From the NCBI GenBank assembly GCA_027576995.1, contig JANBQC010000028.1, positions 1 to 64,000 of the forward strand: a stretch of 64,000 nucleotides of DNA. Direction: 5' to 3'. Of this stretch, positions 48,030 through 60,637 are shown one piece after another (the stretch's first letter is position 1; every line of letters begins with the position of its first letter). The notes under the pieces are model-generated. The model saw only the letters and a program-made list of their open reading frames with translations, was not told the DNA's origin and searched no databases. Made by a program: the position numbers and the translations under genes. This stretch comes from Dimargaris cristalligena (taxonomy: Eukaryota > Kickxellomycota > Dimargaritomycetes > Dimargaritales > Dimargaritaceae).

Positions 48030-50049
48030 ATGTATGACCATTGCCGCGCAGCCATCAATTGGAATTTCACCCCCCAGAAGGTCAGCTCCATCACTGATAC
48101 TCATAGTGAGAATGCCTGGAAACTCATCAGGAAGATTGAGGCCATACCCCTCACCAGCGCCACTTTTCAAACCGCTGTTGCTCCGCTTGGCCTAATCGAG
48201 AATGACGCACCCATCATCCCCATTCGTGTGGTCAAGTTTCTAAGTCAGGTTAGTCCCGACCCCCACCTGCGCGAGGCTAGCCTCAGTGCTGGCCATAGAA
48301 TCCCTGAATACCTCATGGATAGCTATTTAACCAACAAGGTATGCTGTTTAATCGAGTGGGTGTACCGGACTACGGACCGCGAAGCGATGGATCCGGAAGA
48401 TCGTCTTCTGTTAGAAGCCATGCATGGCTACTGCCAAGCGAAGAAATCGGATTTAACCGAGCAGGAAGAAGAGAGAGTTCTTATCACGAATCGTCAACTC
48501 CAACATCTGGAGACCCAGTTCATGGAAAATGTTCAAGGCAGTACCGATACATGTATCTTTACGCGGGAAGAACTTCGGGGACTACCCCAGAAGGTGCTGG
48601 ATAGTCTTAGATCTAATGGGGCGAAGGATAAATCCATTAGATACCATGTGGAGACCAATAGCCCTGAAGCAAACCACGTATTGGTTAGTGCCGAACCGGA
48701 GACAACCCGCCGCAAGATGGCTCTGGCCCAGATCCAAAGATGCCCTGAGAACATTGCCATTATGGAAGACCTTGTCGGGCTTCGCCATGAGCTGGCCCAG
48801 ATAACGGGCCATCCCAATCACGCCTCCGTCAGGCTCGAGGGAACATTGGCCCAGACCCCAGAGTGTGTTCACCAATTTTTAATTGGCTTGCAGGACCGCC
48901 TTACGCCGAAGGCCCAGGCCGAACTGGAGGTCCTCAAGACCTTTAAAAGGCAGGCTCGACAGGAGCTGGGTGAAGAGGTAATTTCTGGCGATGACACAAT
49001 TTACGACTGGGATCGCCCCTTCCTCCTGCAACGTCAGCGGAAATCCAATCCCGAATTGGATTATAGTAACGTCTCGGACTACTTCCCGGCCGACTGCATC
49101 ACTCAAGGAATTCTGGGGGTTTTCCAGACCCTATTCGGGTTGGAGTTTGTTGAGGACAAGGTGACCCCCACTTGGCATACCAGCGTGCGTACATTTGAAG
49201 TGTGGGACAGCGACACGCAGGGGCTTATGGGGCACCTTCACTTGGACTTATTCCCCCGCGAGCACAAGTTCCCCAATTCGGCCTGCTTTATGCTCCGCTC
49301 AGGGTCCCGCTTACCGAACGGAACCTATAGCACCCCCGCCTGCGCTATTGTAACCAATTTTCCGAGACCTACAGCCAAGAAACCTGCTCTATTCACCTAT
49401 CAGGATATTTCCGTTTTCTTTCACGAGATGGGGCATGCCATGCATAGTATTTGCAGTAACGAAATATTCACGGTTCCATGGAACGTACATGGCGAACGAT
49501 TTTATGGAGATGCCCTCCCAACTAATGGAATATTGGGCCAGTCAGCCGGAAGTGCTTAAGCTCCTGTCTGGTCACTACCAAACTGGTGAGCCCATTTCAG
49601 ATGAGTTATTGGATCAATGGCTGAATTATCCCACCCACTCTCATGCGCTGACGTATCTAGAAGGTGTAGCCCTCAGCATTATTGACCAATATATCTATAC
49701 TCTGCCCGATGGAGCAGTCGACATTCACTTCAAGTGGTCCGCTATGAAGGAAGATATAGCCCTGATCAAGAATACCGATGCTGGCACTCAGGTATGGCCC
49801 GCTGCAAGCCAGTGTGGAATTGCAGTGAAGTACGATGCCAGGCACTACAGTTCTCTATGGGCCAAGATTTATGCCGTTGACCTATTTTATACTCGGTTCT
49901 TAAAGGAAGGGATCCTGAATTCCCAAGTCGGTCGCGAATTCCGGCTAAAGGTCCTTATGCCCGGTGCCAGTCGTGATGCCAGGGAGCTCATGAAAGATTT
50001 CCTAGGTCGTGAGCCCCGGTCCGATGCATTCCTCAGACGGCTCGAGTAG
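48030..50049 (+). pseudogene. M3-family oligopeptidase (Prd1/thimet type) with a frameshift
   Basis: Zinc metallopeptidase of the saccharolysin/thimet oligopeptidase family, which cuts short peptides in the cytosol. The first frame starts at 48030 (AAINWNFTP is the usual family start) and contains FLSQVSPDPHLREAS, LHLDLFPREHKFPNSACF and the catalytic HEMGH at 49422-49436. This frame then leaves the family pattern, while the next frame resumes immediately with TKYSRFHGTYMANDF and EMPSQ, which carries the third zinc ligand. The break is at about 49458, where one extra A (or two missing bases) would explain it. The second frame continues to the stop at 50047-50049. There is no room for an intron because the conserved text is continuous. 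About 672 residues in total fit the family. Outside the single shift there are no internal stops, so a sequencing error or a recent null allele are both possible. Confidence 0.8.
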
Positions 50050-51945
50050 ACTTAAACGTTGTGAGTAAATCGGCCAGCTGATTTGTCACCAAGGGACACC
50101 TGCCCCAAATTTTCCCAAAAAGATAAATTAGCCTGCCGCATGATCTGTAGCAAGTGTAGAGCAACCCGATGTGCCCGTCAGTTGTCCGCGTCAAACAGTC
50201 AGGGCTCTTCCAATCTGGTATATTGGTAGATTACATTTTATTATTGTTAACTATATTGTTTCAATCGATTCTCGGCAATCAGCTGAGGCCGACACCACAT
50301 ATAACACCAGCCCTTGAGTAAGTCGATTTTAACATTGAATTAAAAAAAAACGCAATGGTTTTCCAGGTTATGACTGTTTAACGTTCGAATGGTGGGTATA
50401 TATACACGTGTGAATGTATGGGTAGTGTTGTGGCCGAACTTAATGCCACAATATAATAGGACCTGATAACCATATCAATATCGGCTGGGACAGTGATAGC
50501 TTGGTGGTAGACATATATATTGAGGGAAATTTGCACTCGGCGGGGATGATTCTTATCTGGACATGATACAGTGACAACTAAGCAACCGGGAATCACTCAG
50601 GGATCCTTCTCGTATGCGGTGGACGGGGCACAATCCATGGGCTTGGGCCAAAGGAAGGCGCGGCCATGATAACACCGGGGGTCGGCAAACTAACATAAAA
50701 GACTGAATGGTGTAACACTGTTTGCCTTTATTGAGAGAATACTCAGTAGGTATTTATATAAAACCTGGTTAGTAGAAATGAATATAAACATGGCGACCTA
50801 CAGGTGCTGCTACGGTGCTAGAATACCCAATGAGCGACTGTAAATAATAACTATAGCTAACTAGAAGGATAAATGGAATACTGAAGACTGCTGATGCTGG
50901 CGGTTTGGGGATACGCCCCAGCCTGCTATAACTAATAAGCCATCCTAATAGCAATCATGAATACTGAATACCGAATGTTAGAAAGAGGCCCAGGCCACCA
51001 GAGTACCCATCTGGGTAGAAAAAGGTGAGGACCGGCCTTCGATGATATTCTTCACCTTTTCCAAAACCAAAAATAGTTTGGGCAGGGTATGGCTCGGATC
51101 ACAGCCCTCCCTTAAATAGCCCTAAAAAATGGTTGAATATTTGGGTGTTAATGCCTATATTGTCCAGTTAGTCACGAAATATATAGTTCCTATAGGATGC
51201 GAATCAAATGGCTTACATTTCGGCCTTTAAGTATGAGTTTTCAATAAATGAGATATCTTTCTGGTGGAAGGGTTCCTAAGTATACTAAAATAGAAACACC
51301 ACAATATAACATTCCAAAGGGGTAGAATTGATTATCTGTGTCTCCAACATACGGGAAGCGTCGGTTAGACAGGGTCTCGCTCTGGTAATAGTGTCCTTGG
51401 CTATTTCTACTATCGAATATATATGGGTGAAGTTCAGCTTGGCTGTATAAGAGTTTAACTGATATGTGTATGGGAAAATCGGTGGGATGTTTATTTTCAA
51501 CCAGTAGTACTTGCCTCATCAAATGGATTTTTCGTTATACAACCTTGCTGAACTACTCCCATATTATCTTTCAATTGAGCCGTGATTTGGCGTGGTACGT
51601 AATGGGGGATACGAAAACTGACTTAACCCCTCAAACTCCATACAAGCCCTACTTCAATCAGACCATTTTATTGGGGGACAGCATTTGCGCAGCACTTCCC
51701 ACTCGGAGGAACGTGCCTCGTAGTTCTAAAATGGGCTCTTAGGCATTCGAATATCCAGCAGGTCTTTTGCGTAGTCGATTGGGAGCGTCTGTTCGATTTA
51801 CGTTTCTAGGCCTGTCTTACGCTAATTTGTTTCCAGGCCTCCCCACCTAATCCCAGTTTCTTCCTGCTATAATACTACTCATTCCCTTCCTTACCCCATT
51901 TGCCTCGTTCCATATCCCGCACTCCACCCTAATCAAGCCTCCGTT
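50050..51945. other. intergenic, 1.9 kb
   Basis: AT-rich spacer between the M3 peptidase and Cym1. No frame with a recognisable product; the 51241-51522 minus frame overlaps others and lacks motifs. Pyrimidine-rich sequence precedes the Cym1 start. Confidence 0.45.
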
Positions 51946-54900
51946 ATGCAACAATTGAGTTTCTGGGCCACCCGGTCTAGCCGCGGAGGAGGCCAGGCGA
52001 ACCGCCTCTGGCAGCGTGCTCCGACCGCCACGCTCTTCCGGGCCCAACCGACCCTACGTTACCCTCTCACCTCTACCGTCCGTTCTCTGGCCACCGCCAG
52101 CGGGAAGCCCCTGCACCCCGGTTCCGAATTCACCCCCGGCCATGTGCTGCATGGGTTCCGCGTGGACGAGATCCGGGAAGTTCCCGAAATCTCCCTCACC
52201 GCCGTCCGCCTCGAACACCTCCGAACGGGTGCACAGTACCTGCACGTAGCCCGCGACGACGCCAACAACGTGTTTAGCGTGGGGTTCAATACGGCCCCCA
52301 AAGACAGCTCCGGAGTCTCCCATATTCTGGAACACACGGCGCTCTGTGGTTCCGAACGCTATCCCGTACGCGATCCGTTCTTTAAGATGTTGAATCGTTC
52401 CATGTCGACGTTTATGAATGCCTGGACGGCCCACGATTACACGCAGTATCCGTTTGCGACCCAAAATGGCCAGGATTACGCTAATTTACGCGACGTGTAC
52501 CTGGATGCCGTGTTTCGCCCGCTGTTGCGAGACTTGGACTTCTACCAGGAGGGTTGGCGTATCGAGCGGGAAAATGCCCGGGATCCTACTTCCCCGTGGA
52601 CGTTTAAAGGGGTCGTGTACAACGAGATGAAGGGCGCCTTCTCGGATACGGAAAGTCTATTCGCCACCCGTAGTCAACAGGCCCTATACCCCGGCTGTAC
52701 CTACAGCTATGTGAGTGGTGGCGATCCCACCCACATTCCCGAATTGACCTACGAAGGGTTGGTGAACTTCCACCGTCGCCATTACCACCCTTCTAATGCC
52801 CGCTTCTTCTCCTACGGCAATCTGCCTCTGGGTCCCCAGCTTGAGGCCATCAATGCCAAGATCGACTCTTACGAACGGGCGGACACCCCCACTGTCCCTC
52901 TCTTGAGCCAGCTATCCGCCGCTGGTCCCGCCACCCGGGTCACCGAAACCGGCCCGGTAGACGCGGCCACTCCCGCTGATCGCCAGGTGAAACAGTCCGT
53001 CAGCTTCCTCACCCACCCCACCACCGAGATTTTCCCCTGCTTTGCCATGGGCTTCCTCTCCAAGCTACTCCTTTCGGGTGCTGACGCCCCCCTCTATCAG
53101 GCCCTCATCGATACCAACATGGGTGCCGAATACTCCGCGAATACGGGGTTCAATCCCTATACCTACCAGTCATCCTTTTCGGTGGGTCTCCAAGGAGTCC
53201 GGGCCGCGGATGCCGCCGGTCCTTTGGAGGAGCGTATTACGCAGGTTCTCGACAAGGTGGCCCAGGAGGGATTCTCCACCCCCCGGATTGAGGCCCTTAT
53301 CCACCAGATTGAAATGGGGCATAAGCACCGCACGGCGGATTTCGGCATGTCATTAATGCAGAGCATATCCACCGGCTGGTTCCACGGCTCGAACCCTATT
53401 GATTTGATGGAAATTGATAATCGCGTCGCTCGTCTACGGAACGAATTACAGGACGGCCAGTTTTTCCAGTCTTTGGTGACGAAACATCTGCTGGAGAATC
53501 CCCGGAAATTGGTGTACACGATGGAGCCGGACGCAGACTTCCAAGCGAGTTGGAACCGCGGGGAGAGCGAACGGCTGGCCGCCGTGGTGGCGTCTTTGAC
53601 CCCCGCCCAGGAAGCCAATATCCAGAAACGCGGCGAAACGCTCCTGGCTGCCCAAGACGCCGAGCAAGACCTGGGCTGTTTGCCTACCCTCACCCTGGCC
53701 GATATTCCTACTCAAAACACGTCGTCGACGGAAAACTTAAAACACACCCAAATCACTCCGAAACAGTTCCCCGTGCAATGGAACTTGGCCCCCACCAACG
53801 GTATTTCGTATCTCAAGACGATCGCCACTTTACCCCACCCCGCGACCGACCTTCCCGCCGACTGGCAAAGTTTCGTGCCCCTCCTCTGCAGTGCCCTCAC
53901 CACTTGCGGGACCACCCGACGCACCATGGCCGAACTAACCCAGGATATCCGGATGTACACCGGCGGCGTTTCCTTCAACTACCATCTGAGCCCTAGTCTC
54001 CGGGATCCTACCAACAACTACGAACTGGGCTTTTCGGTCGGCGGTCACTGCCTAGACGCCAACTTACCGCGCATGTACGACCTGATCCGGGAAATTACCG
54101 ATCAAACCGATTTTCATAAGGTGGATCGACTGCAAACTTTAATTGTAGGCCAGGCTTCGGGGCTATGGAATAGTATTGCTGAATCCGGGCATAGTTTTGC
54201 ACGGATGTTGGCTGCATCAACGCTGTTGCCTACGTCCCAGCTCAATGAAACCTACAATGGGTTCGATCAATTGCAGTTCTTGAATCGACTTACGGCCAAG
54301 TCCGATTTGACGGAAGTCAGTCAGCGTCTTGAGGTAAGCCTATATATAAATATCATTGGAATTGGGCCGTTAGCTTAGTAGTAATTGAATTATATACTGA
54401 AAGAGGTGGGGGGGGTTGTGAGTACCTCCCCCACCTGTTACCTGATTGGGCGATTCGACATTCGTAAAACTAGGGTTGCTAGGATCTACTTCATTTATGA
54501 AATTAATCCTGTATATTACTTTTCTTTTGGGGATCCCCTGTATGCACATTGTCGTCTTAGCAATTGAGGGACCTTTTCCTTGACAAGACCCAAATGCGGG
54601 TGGCCATTACTGCCAGCCCATCGAGCGAGAAGGCCAACCAAACTGCGCTCGAGGCCTTTATGGCTCACCAATCGGCCTCAGCAGGTGGATTAAATTCTGA
54701 TAATGGCGGGACTTCATCCTTTACCCCATCTTACTCCCAGCGCTACTTCCCAATGCCTTTCGCCTCAAACTTTAGTGCCCAGTCATTCTACACGGTGCCA
54801 TTTAGCCACCCCGACAGTCCGGCTCTCCAGGTAAGCATCTAGCCAATGGCACACCAAATAACCTAATGAAACGGGCATAATGGGTCGCTTACGACTTGAT

Positions 54901-55887
54901 CTAAATACCATCCAATAGAAATACTGGACCACTCCCCGTATACTGGATTGTTTTTTCTTGTACCCTAAATACTTAATTCACCTTATATTTGGTTGTTTGA
55001 AATGCATCTCTGGGATATACTATGCCAGCTTCTGTCGAAATTGATGACCACTCATTTCCTGCACCGAGAAATCCGCGAGAAGAATGGCGCCTACGGTGGT
55101 GGGGCTGGCCTAGGTAGCCAAAATGGTCTCTTCTCCTTCTTCTCCTACCGCGATCCTAACCCATTTAAGTCGGTAGAAACGTTCCGTCGGGCCTGTGAAT
55201 GGGCTGAACAGCGGGAGTTTACGGACCGGGTAAGTTCAATATATTCGATACTATTGTTCATTCATGACAGCTGTCTAACATGTCCCTTGCATGGGGCCAT
55301 ATATGGACTGGCGTATAGGGAATACAATAACTCTTTATATAGGAATCTTTCCGCTGGCCCTAAGTATTCCTTATTTATTGAAATTTTACGCTATGCCATC
55401 AATCTAGGAAATGACGGAGGCCAAATTGTCCCTTTTCTCTGGTATCGATTCCCCTCTGTCTGTTTTCGAAGAGGGAATGTCGCTATTCACCTATGGCATT
55501 ACCGACGAACTGCGCCAACAGTAAGTGCCAGTTTGCCACACAATGGTTACTCGGCATATATGATTTTCGGTCTCATACTTGCAGTCGACTTTTATGTGCA
55601 TAATCTACTCCAATTATTGGCCCAATCGGTAACTTAATGGGTCCCTTCATATTCTATTTGGCTTAACTTTCCGAAATTTTACAATTGCCATTTTGTACCC
55701 TGCCAATCCATGTAGACGCCGCGATCATTTTCTAAGTCTCACCAGCAGGGATGTCCAGAGGGTGGCCAAGCAATACTTGGTACCCAGCGCCAGTAAGACC
55801 AGTAGTGTGATTATTGGGGAGAAGTTGGGCGACTCGACCCCTGTGGGCTGGGAGATTCAAAGCCTCGAGGCTACGAATCTTTCCTAA
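51946..55887 (+). CDS. CYM1: mitochondrial presequence protease (PreP, M16C pitrilysin family)
   Basis: Degrades cleaved targeting peptides in the mitochondrial matrix. Five exons, 51946-54333, 54561-54830, 55029-55229, 55408-55520 and 55716-55887, join in phase and give 1047 residues, normal for PITRM1/Cym1. The first 50 residues are Arg/Ser-rich and lack acidic residues, a likely mitochondrial presequence. The inverted zinc motif HILEH is at 126-130 and the third ligand Glu at about 227 (YNEMKGA). NRSMSTFMNAWT and DYTQYPFAT are conserved. Exon 3 carries REIREKNGAYGGG, the substrate-binding region of the C-terminal half, exon 4 GMSLFTYGITDELRQ, and exon 5 the final helix and strand. All four donors are GTAAG-type. 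Only the first exon shows as a long frame, so a simple scan would truncate the protein at about 810 residues. Confidence 0.95.
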
Positions 55888-56155
55888 GCCCCATAATACC
55901 ACTCGGAAACTTTCCATTGTTTTTAAAAATCGACATCAACTCTAGCCTGCAGGTCGGCTTATTCTATCACGCACAGTTATATCAATAGCAAGTGAAAAAT
56001 TCGTTTTGTTTTATTGGATATATAATCTCAGTACTTGAATGTGCACATGGAAGAGCTTCAATCTGGCTAGATTTTGCAAACTCCGTTTGGTGGGACAGGT
56101 AGTACTGAAAAAAAAATATACAATAACACACATTATCCCATACATATAGCATCCG

Positions 56156-57325
56156 GAATTTAGAATTGTATACAGCTTAGTTGAAGTTTATTGGCCCCCC
56201 TAATCCAACTTAATCTGGATATAACAATTATCCACCCTTATTAGGCCTTATAGTGCTATATTAACCTTCCTATAGTCACCCCTAGTACTATAGGATCATC
56301 CTATATTATATAACTATTCCCTTTCTGGACTCTGGCCCTTTATACTAATCACTTAAGTGCTGATTTAATAACTCTTCCAGTTCCCCACAGAGTCTTCCAA
56401 GTCCTCACAGCCATCCAGCCAGCTTATTTATTATACTATTTAGTCTTAGTAGTACCTTTCCCTGGGGACCTCCCTTTGGAGTCATCCCCCATATATATAT
56501 AACCAGCCCCCATTGGGATCAGTTTGGTTCCTTAGCTTATTCTGACCCCTTAGTTTATCCCAATAAACATTATATATGTGTACTCCCTTTATACTGACTA
56601 GTAAGTATGCCTACTACACAACCCTTATATATACCTATATCCAGTAAACCTTTATTAGTTAGTACTATGCCCTTACCTAGTACTAGGACCCACTTAGCTG
56701 AGCCTAAGCCCCATCCACCATTAGAAGCCTATCCTCAGGATTCTTGATAGACTAAGGGTGGCAAACCTGGGCAACAAGTGACTACTGAGCCCATGGTAGA
56801 ATGTCCCTTCAGTAGTATGAAGGAATCCAGTGCTATAGGAATGGCCCATATTTCCTGCTTGAAATATTGACACTCTGCTTTCACCATCCAAATAATAACA
56901 TGATGTATTAACCGAAAACTGATGGTACTATTTCCCTTTGGCCTTTCCCTCTTGATGTAGTTTCACTAGAATATGCTTCCTATGACTATATTACTCTAAT
57001 TCTCTCCCTGGAGATATTGCTGCTCTCAGGATATATTCCATCTAAGTTTATTAATAGTCTGGTCTTATAGTATATGGTCAGCCCCTTAATATACACCTTT
57101 CCATTACCCTCCTTGGGCTAAAATGGTGACCAGTCATCACCACTCCTCTACCTGTGATGCCCATTAATTATTTTAAAAGGCCATAATATGATGGCAGTTT
57201 GGATGTGCCATGTCAGTATAGTGGAGGTTTGATAGTGTTGGGTGGGTCCCAGTATCCTATCTTTAGGGAAAATGAGATGCACTAATTTAGCCCCCCCCCC
57301 TATACCATAAGTACCCCTTACAAGT
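56156..57325. other. CpG-depleted block
   Basis: Reading every base, there is no CG dinucleotide from 56156 to 56911 and only one (56912-56913) before 57326. The block is not especially poor in C or G, and neighbouring genes are rich in CG. It covers the LTR-like sequence and the inner part of repeat copy B. Where copy A can be aligned, sites with CG in A often read TG or CA here. Confidence 0.9.
56167..56776. mobile_element. possible LTR-like sequence
   Basis: A 610-base segment beginning TGTATAC and ending GCAACA, so bounded by TG...CA, with a TATATATATAA stretch near 56491 and AATAAA near 56561. It directly adjoins repeat copy B. No matching second copy was found in the window, no convincing primer-binding site follows and no flanking direct repeat was seen, so this is a weak call. 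Confidence 0.3.
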
Positions 57326-58342
57326 CGCTTGTTATGACATATGACCAGGAGTAATTGGCTGTAGTGAACTCATACATAATATGGAAGATGAAATGGCCAG
57401 ACTCATTTAATGACATCGGCTGGAGATAGTATGGGCCACATTATACAGAAGCCCCGCTGAGCCGTATTTGAACTGTCAAGAGAGCCACAAAGAGTGTATG
57501 GGTTTGGGAGGGATGGTGCTGGATATCTGTCCAGCAGTAACGGAGAAAATGGACTATGTATTGTTCTTAACTACCCTGAGTATTATCTATCCTGCCAGGT
57601 GGAATTGTACTTGAGTCGGGATTTGCCAATCCACCAATCTGCCGCTGGGTTGCGGAATGCGGCTGGGCATCTCTTGCTCCGGTGCAGAGTGTAGGGGCAT
57701 GGCCGGGGGTCGTCTCCAGTCCGGTAGAAGATGTAATGCTAGGCCTGGAGGAATTTGGGTGCGGGCGAAACATTGTTAATAGAGATGGTCGAGTGTTAAA
57801 GTATATAGAAAAATATGATGTTTTTGATATAAAGATTTTATTAAAATGATTGTTTCGGTAAAGAAAAGGAGTTATGAGCAATTTTATTATCGTTTTCCTA
57901 GTTGGAAGAGGGCTCCCCGAATTAAGGTCGTGTAGAAATTGTTTTAAATATTAGATATACCATTATTCATTTCAAAAATGCCATCATTAAACCGTCATAA
58001 CACATGGTCGTTATCAAATAACCAAAATCATTATTCGGGCAGCAACCTCCCGAAAGGCGTGTAAATATTCTCAAACAATTCGTCATATCAGTAGAAATCA
58101 GTTGTAAAGGTCGAAATCGTAAATAATCACCAGGTTCTTAATGGAATCGCCAGGTGAATGGATAACCGGATAATGAAGGCTGATAGCTGATGTTCTCATG
58201 GCACTACGGAAAACAGGGGATTCAAACGAAAGAACAAGGTCTAGTTTCACCAAAAGATAATAAATAAATTCTTTGTTTAACATTCCCATTGATTCGAGAA
58301 AAAAATAACCGGCTAAGCAGGTTCATGTGTTTCTGCTGAGGG
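56779..58342 (-). mobile_element. dispersed mobile-element-like repeat, copy B
   Basis: Reverse-complement match of copy A (32305-33269), with about 600 extra bases at about 57600-58210. On the minus strand an open frame at 57881-57567 contains a start MFRPHPNSSRPSI and runs into IPPGRIDNTQGS, which matches IPPARIEVTQGS in copy A. The equivalent of the copy A leader reads MGMLNKEF at 58289. Coding capacity is broken and no enzyme motif was recognised. The intact F-box-like gene begins about 700 bases away on the other strand. Confidence 0.75.
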
Positions 58343-59057
58343 CCGTACATCGCCAACACATTGCCTAACTGTCCCACCCTAATCCGACTGGCATCTCCAT
58401 TTCACTCGAATCCCCTTTTAATTTATAAATGCGGGTACGTGGCCCGAGGCCTTCGTTTAATTACCATTCCCAGAGGAACGGGACCTCCGCCATATCGGCG
58501 ACTTAGTCGAATGAGCAACATAGGTATATGTCCGAATACGGCAGATTGCTACATGGCTGCCGAGCAGTTGGATCCCAACATTACCTGTTCGACGGCACCT
58601 GCTTTCGGCAGATGAATCTAAAAATAGGGAAAACTGTACAATCAACTCAGTGGCATGGATAGGGAGTGCCTGTTACATTTGAAATTCTTTCACCCCTTCC
58701 CTTTGTTGCAAGTAATATGATTGTGCTACTTGTCCGCCGGTGTAATACATATTCACTGGTTCGGGTATGGTTATGAAATTCGCCCGTGCTTTCTCGCTGA
58801 TGCAGATAGACCACCCAACTATAGGCATCACTAGACATACCCTCATCGACCCGCAGTTCCCATTTAGCTACCATTCCGAATATATAAACTTGCCGCTTTT
58901 CCTTCACCTCATTTTAGCGTTACTTCACTTCACCTGGGCTTCGGTGTCTTTGATTTTTACAGTAATATTCTGACATTTGCAATCAGTCAATAATTACCCA
59001 GCTCATCCTCTACTTCCCTACCAGCCACTATCTCTTGCTTATTGTCGCCTGCTAACC
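58343..59057. other. intergenic, upstream of the secreted F-box-like gene
   Basis: Probable promoter region of the gene at 59058. An 84-codon frame at 58361-58615 has no recognised motif. Confidence 0.45.
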
Positions 59058-60637
59058 ATGAAGCCGTACCTCTTATCCGTCACCCTGCTTGGCCTGGCCG
59101 TGGTCCACCATGTTTCCAGTCGGCCCCAACCCGTCAACGACAGCAAAGAATCTGGGAGTGGAGTCTTCAACGGCGTGGAGGATAGCCAACCCAATGACAA
59201 GCTAGTTGACAGTGCTTCAACCTACGACATTGAAGTAAAGAATTATCCTAACAAAATGTCTATATTGATGCCCCTCCCCCCTGAACTTATCGAGAATACC
59301 CTGACTTACTTGCCATATAAAGACCGGGTACAAATGTCCGGGGTTAACCAAAATTTGAACAAGATTGTCAAGTACCACCCTGAAAGCCTGGCTTTTATCG
59401 AGGTAAGTGCACTGGCCCCATTCTTAAATACTCGCTGTCCATAGTGGCACCCAGCTGTTTATTTTGCTTAGCGACTCTCTTATAGTAATAATTCGACATT
59501 TAATTGTAGGTAGGTGGCCAACGCCTTGGTGTGTCAATGATATATAACACCACCGTTTTCTTGATTATTAACTAATGGACCACTACAAGTGCCTCAACAC
59601 ATTGGTGTCTATTTATTGTCCTATTTTTACAGAGCGAGAAACTTATTAGATACCTAAGCGGGCTTGTGCTGGAACGTGGTCAGATCAGCCTGAGTCGATT
59701 CCGAGTGCTATTTCCCATGCAACCGATGGATGCAATCATGGCCTACTTCTGGAAGAAATTAGGTGGTCATTACCCAGGATGGTGGGAGTATCCGAGTAAA
59801 GAGGCGTATACCAACGGTAAAGTAGAGCCGAGTGATATATCCAACTATATAAAACTGGTGCCTATTGAGGAGCAGTGGGCGTACCTGGATTACACTCGAC
59901 TGAGTGACACGCATAAACGGGTGCTTTTCCCCATGCTATATCTCCTCCCAAACTTAACCACGGCCGAGATTATCAAACTATTTACACTGGTCGATTCATT
60001 GTGCACTAATAATCTATCGGTTGAAGAGGTGGAAGAGGCGTACAAAGATGAGCCAATCCTCGCGACATTTCCCTCGAGTTTCCAACAATGGTGGGATAAT
60101 GATCTCATCACAACCCACCTTATCCAATTTGTGGCCAGCGTCAGTACCGTCCTCGCCACCACCGGCCGAATCGCCGAGTTATTGAAGCTCTATAAGGACA
60201 CCGGGTTCACCGGTATTCTCCAGCCTGGCACTAGTAGATCCATAGCTCTGTTTCTTTTGGAGTATGGCGACTTCGGCCCTGAAGAAGATGCCAAATTAGC
60301 CAGCCACGTCAATCTTAATTGCGGCTATGCCAATGTACTGGGCTTTACAATCGCCCAGGCAAAGTGTATGCGCCATGATAGGAATAGGAGTATGGATCAG
60401 TTTGTCCTAGTTGATGTAACTGCTGGTGGATTCGTGTACCCTCACAGGGACCCTCAAGGCAACCCCAAACTGGCTATTCGAGTCCGTCGCTCAACCGCTA
60501 TCAAACTCCTCGAAGCAAACGACCAGGAGGTGGACGATTCTCTTTGGCTGAATAATAATATTCTTTTAGACCGGCTACATGCGATTAAATTCCGAACCGG
60601 TTTTCCACCTCCGCGTATTATCCCTCGTCAGATGTAA
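59058..60637 (+). CDS. secreted protein with F-box-like motif
   Basis: Two exons, 59058-59402 and 59633-60637, join in phase 0 at a GAG|GTAAGT donor and ACAG acceptor, giving 449 residues. Residues 1-21 are a clear signal peptide (LLSVTLLGLAVVHHVSS). After an acidic 45-residue spacer, residues 72-112 resemble an F-box: LPPELIENTLTYLPYKDRVQ followed by NLNKIVKYHPESL. The rest, about 330 residues, has no domain I know; it is helical-looking, with IEEQWAYLD, SSFQQWWDND and PKLAIRVRRS as blocks shared with the pseudogene at 31482-32310. F-boxes normally act in the cytosol as SCF adaptors, so a secreted one is unexpected. It may be an effector delivered to another cell, or a protein that has reused the fold. 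The paralogue shows this is a multi-copy family. No function is proposed beyond that. Confidence 0.82.
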
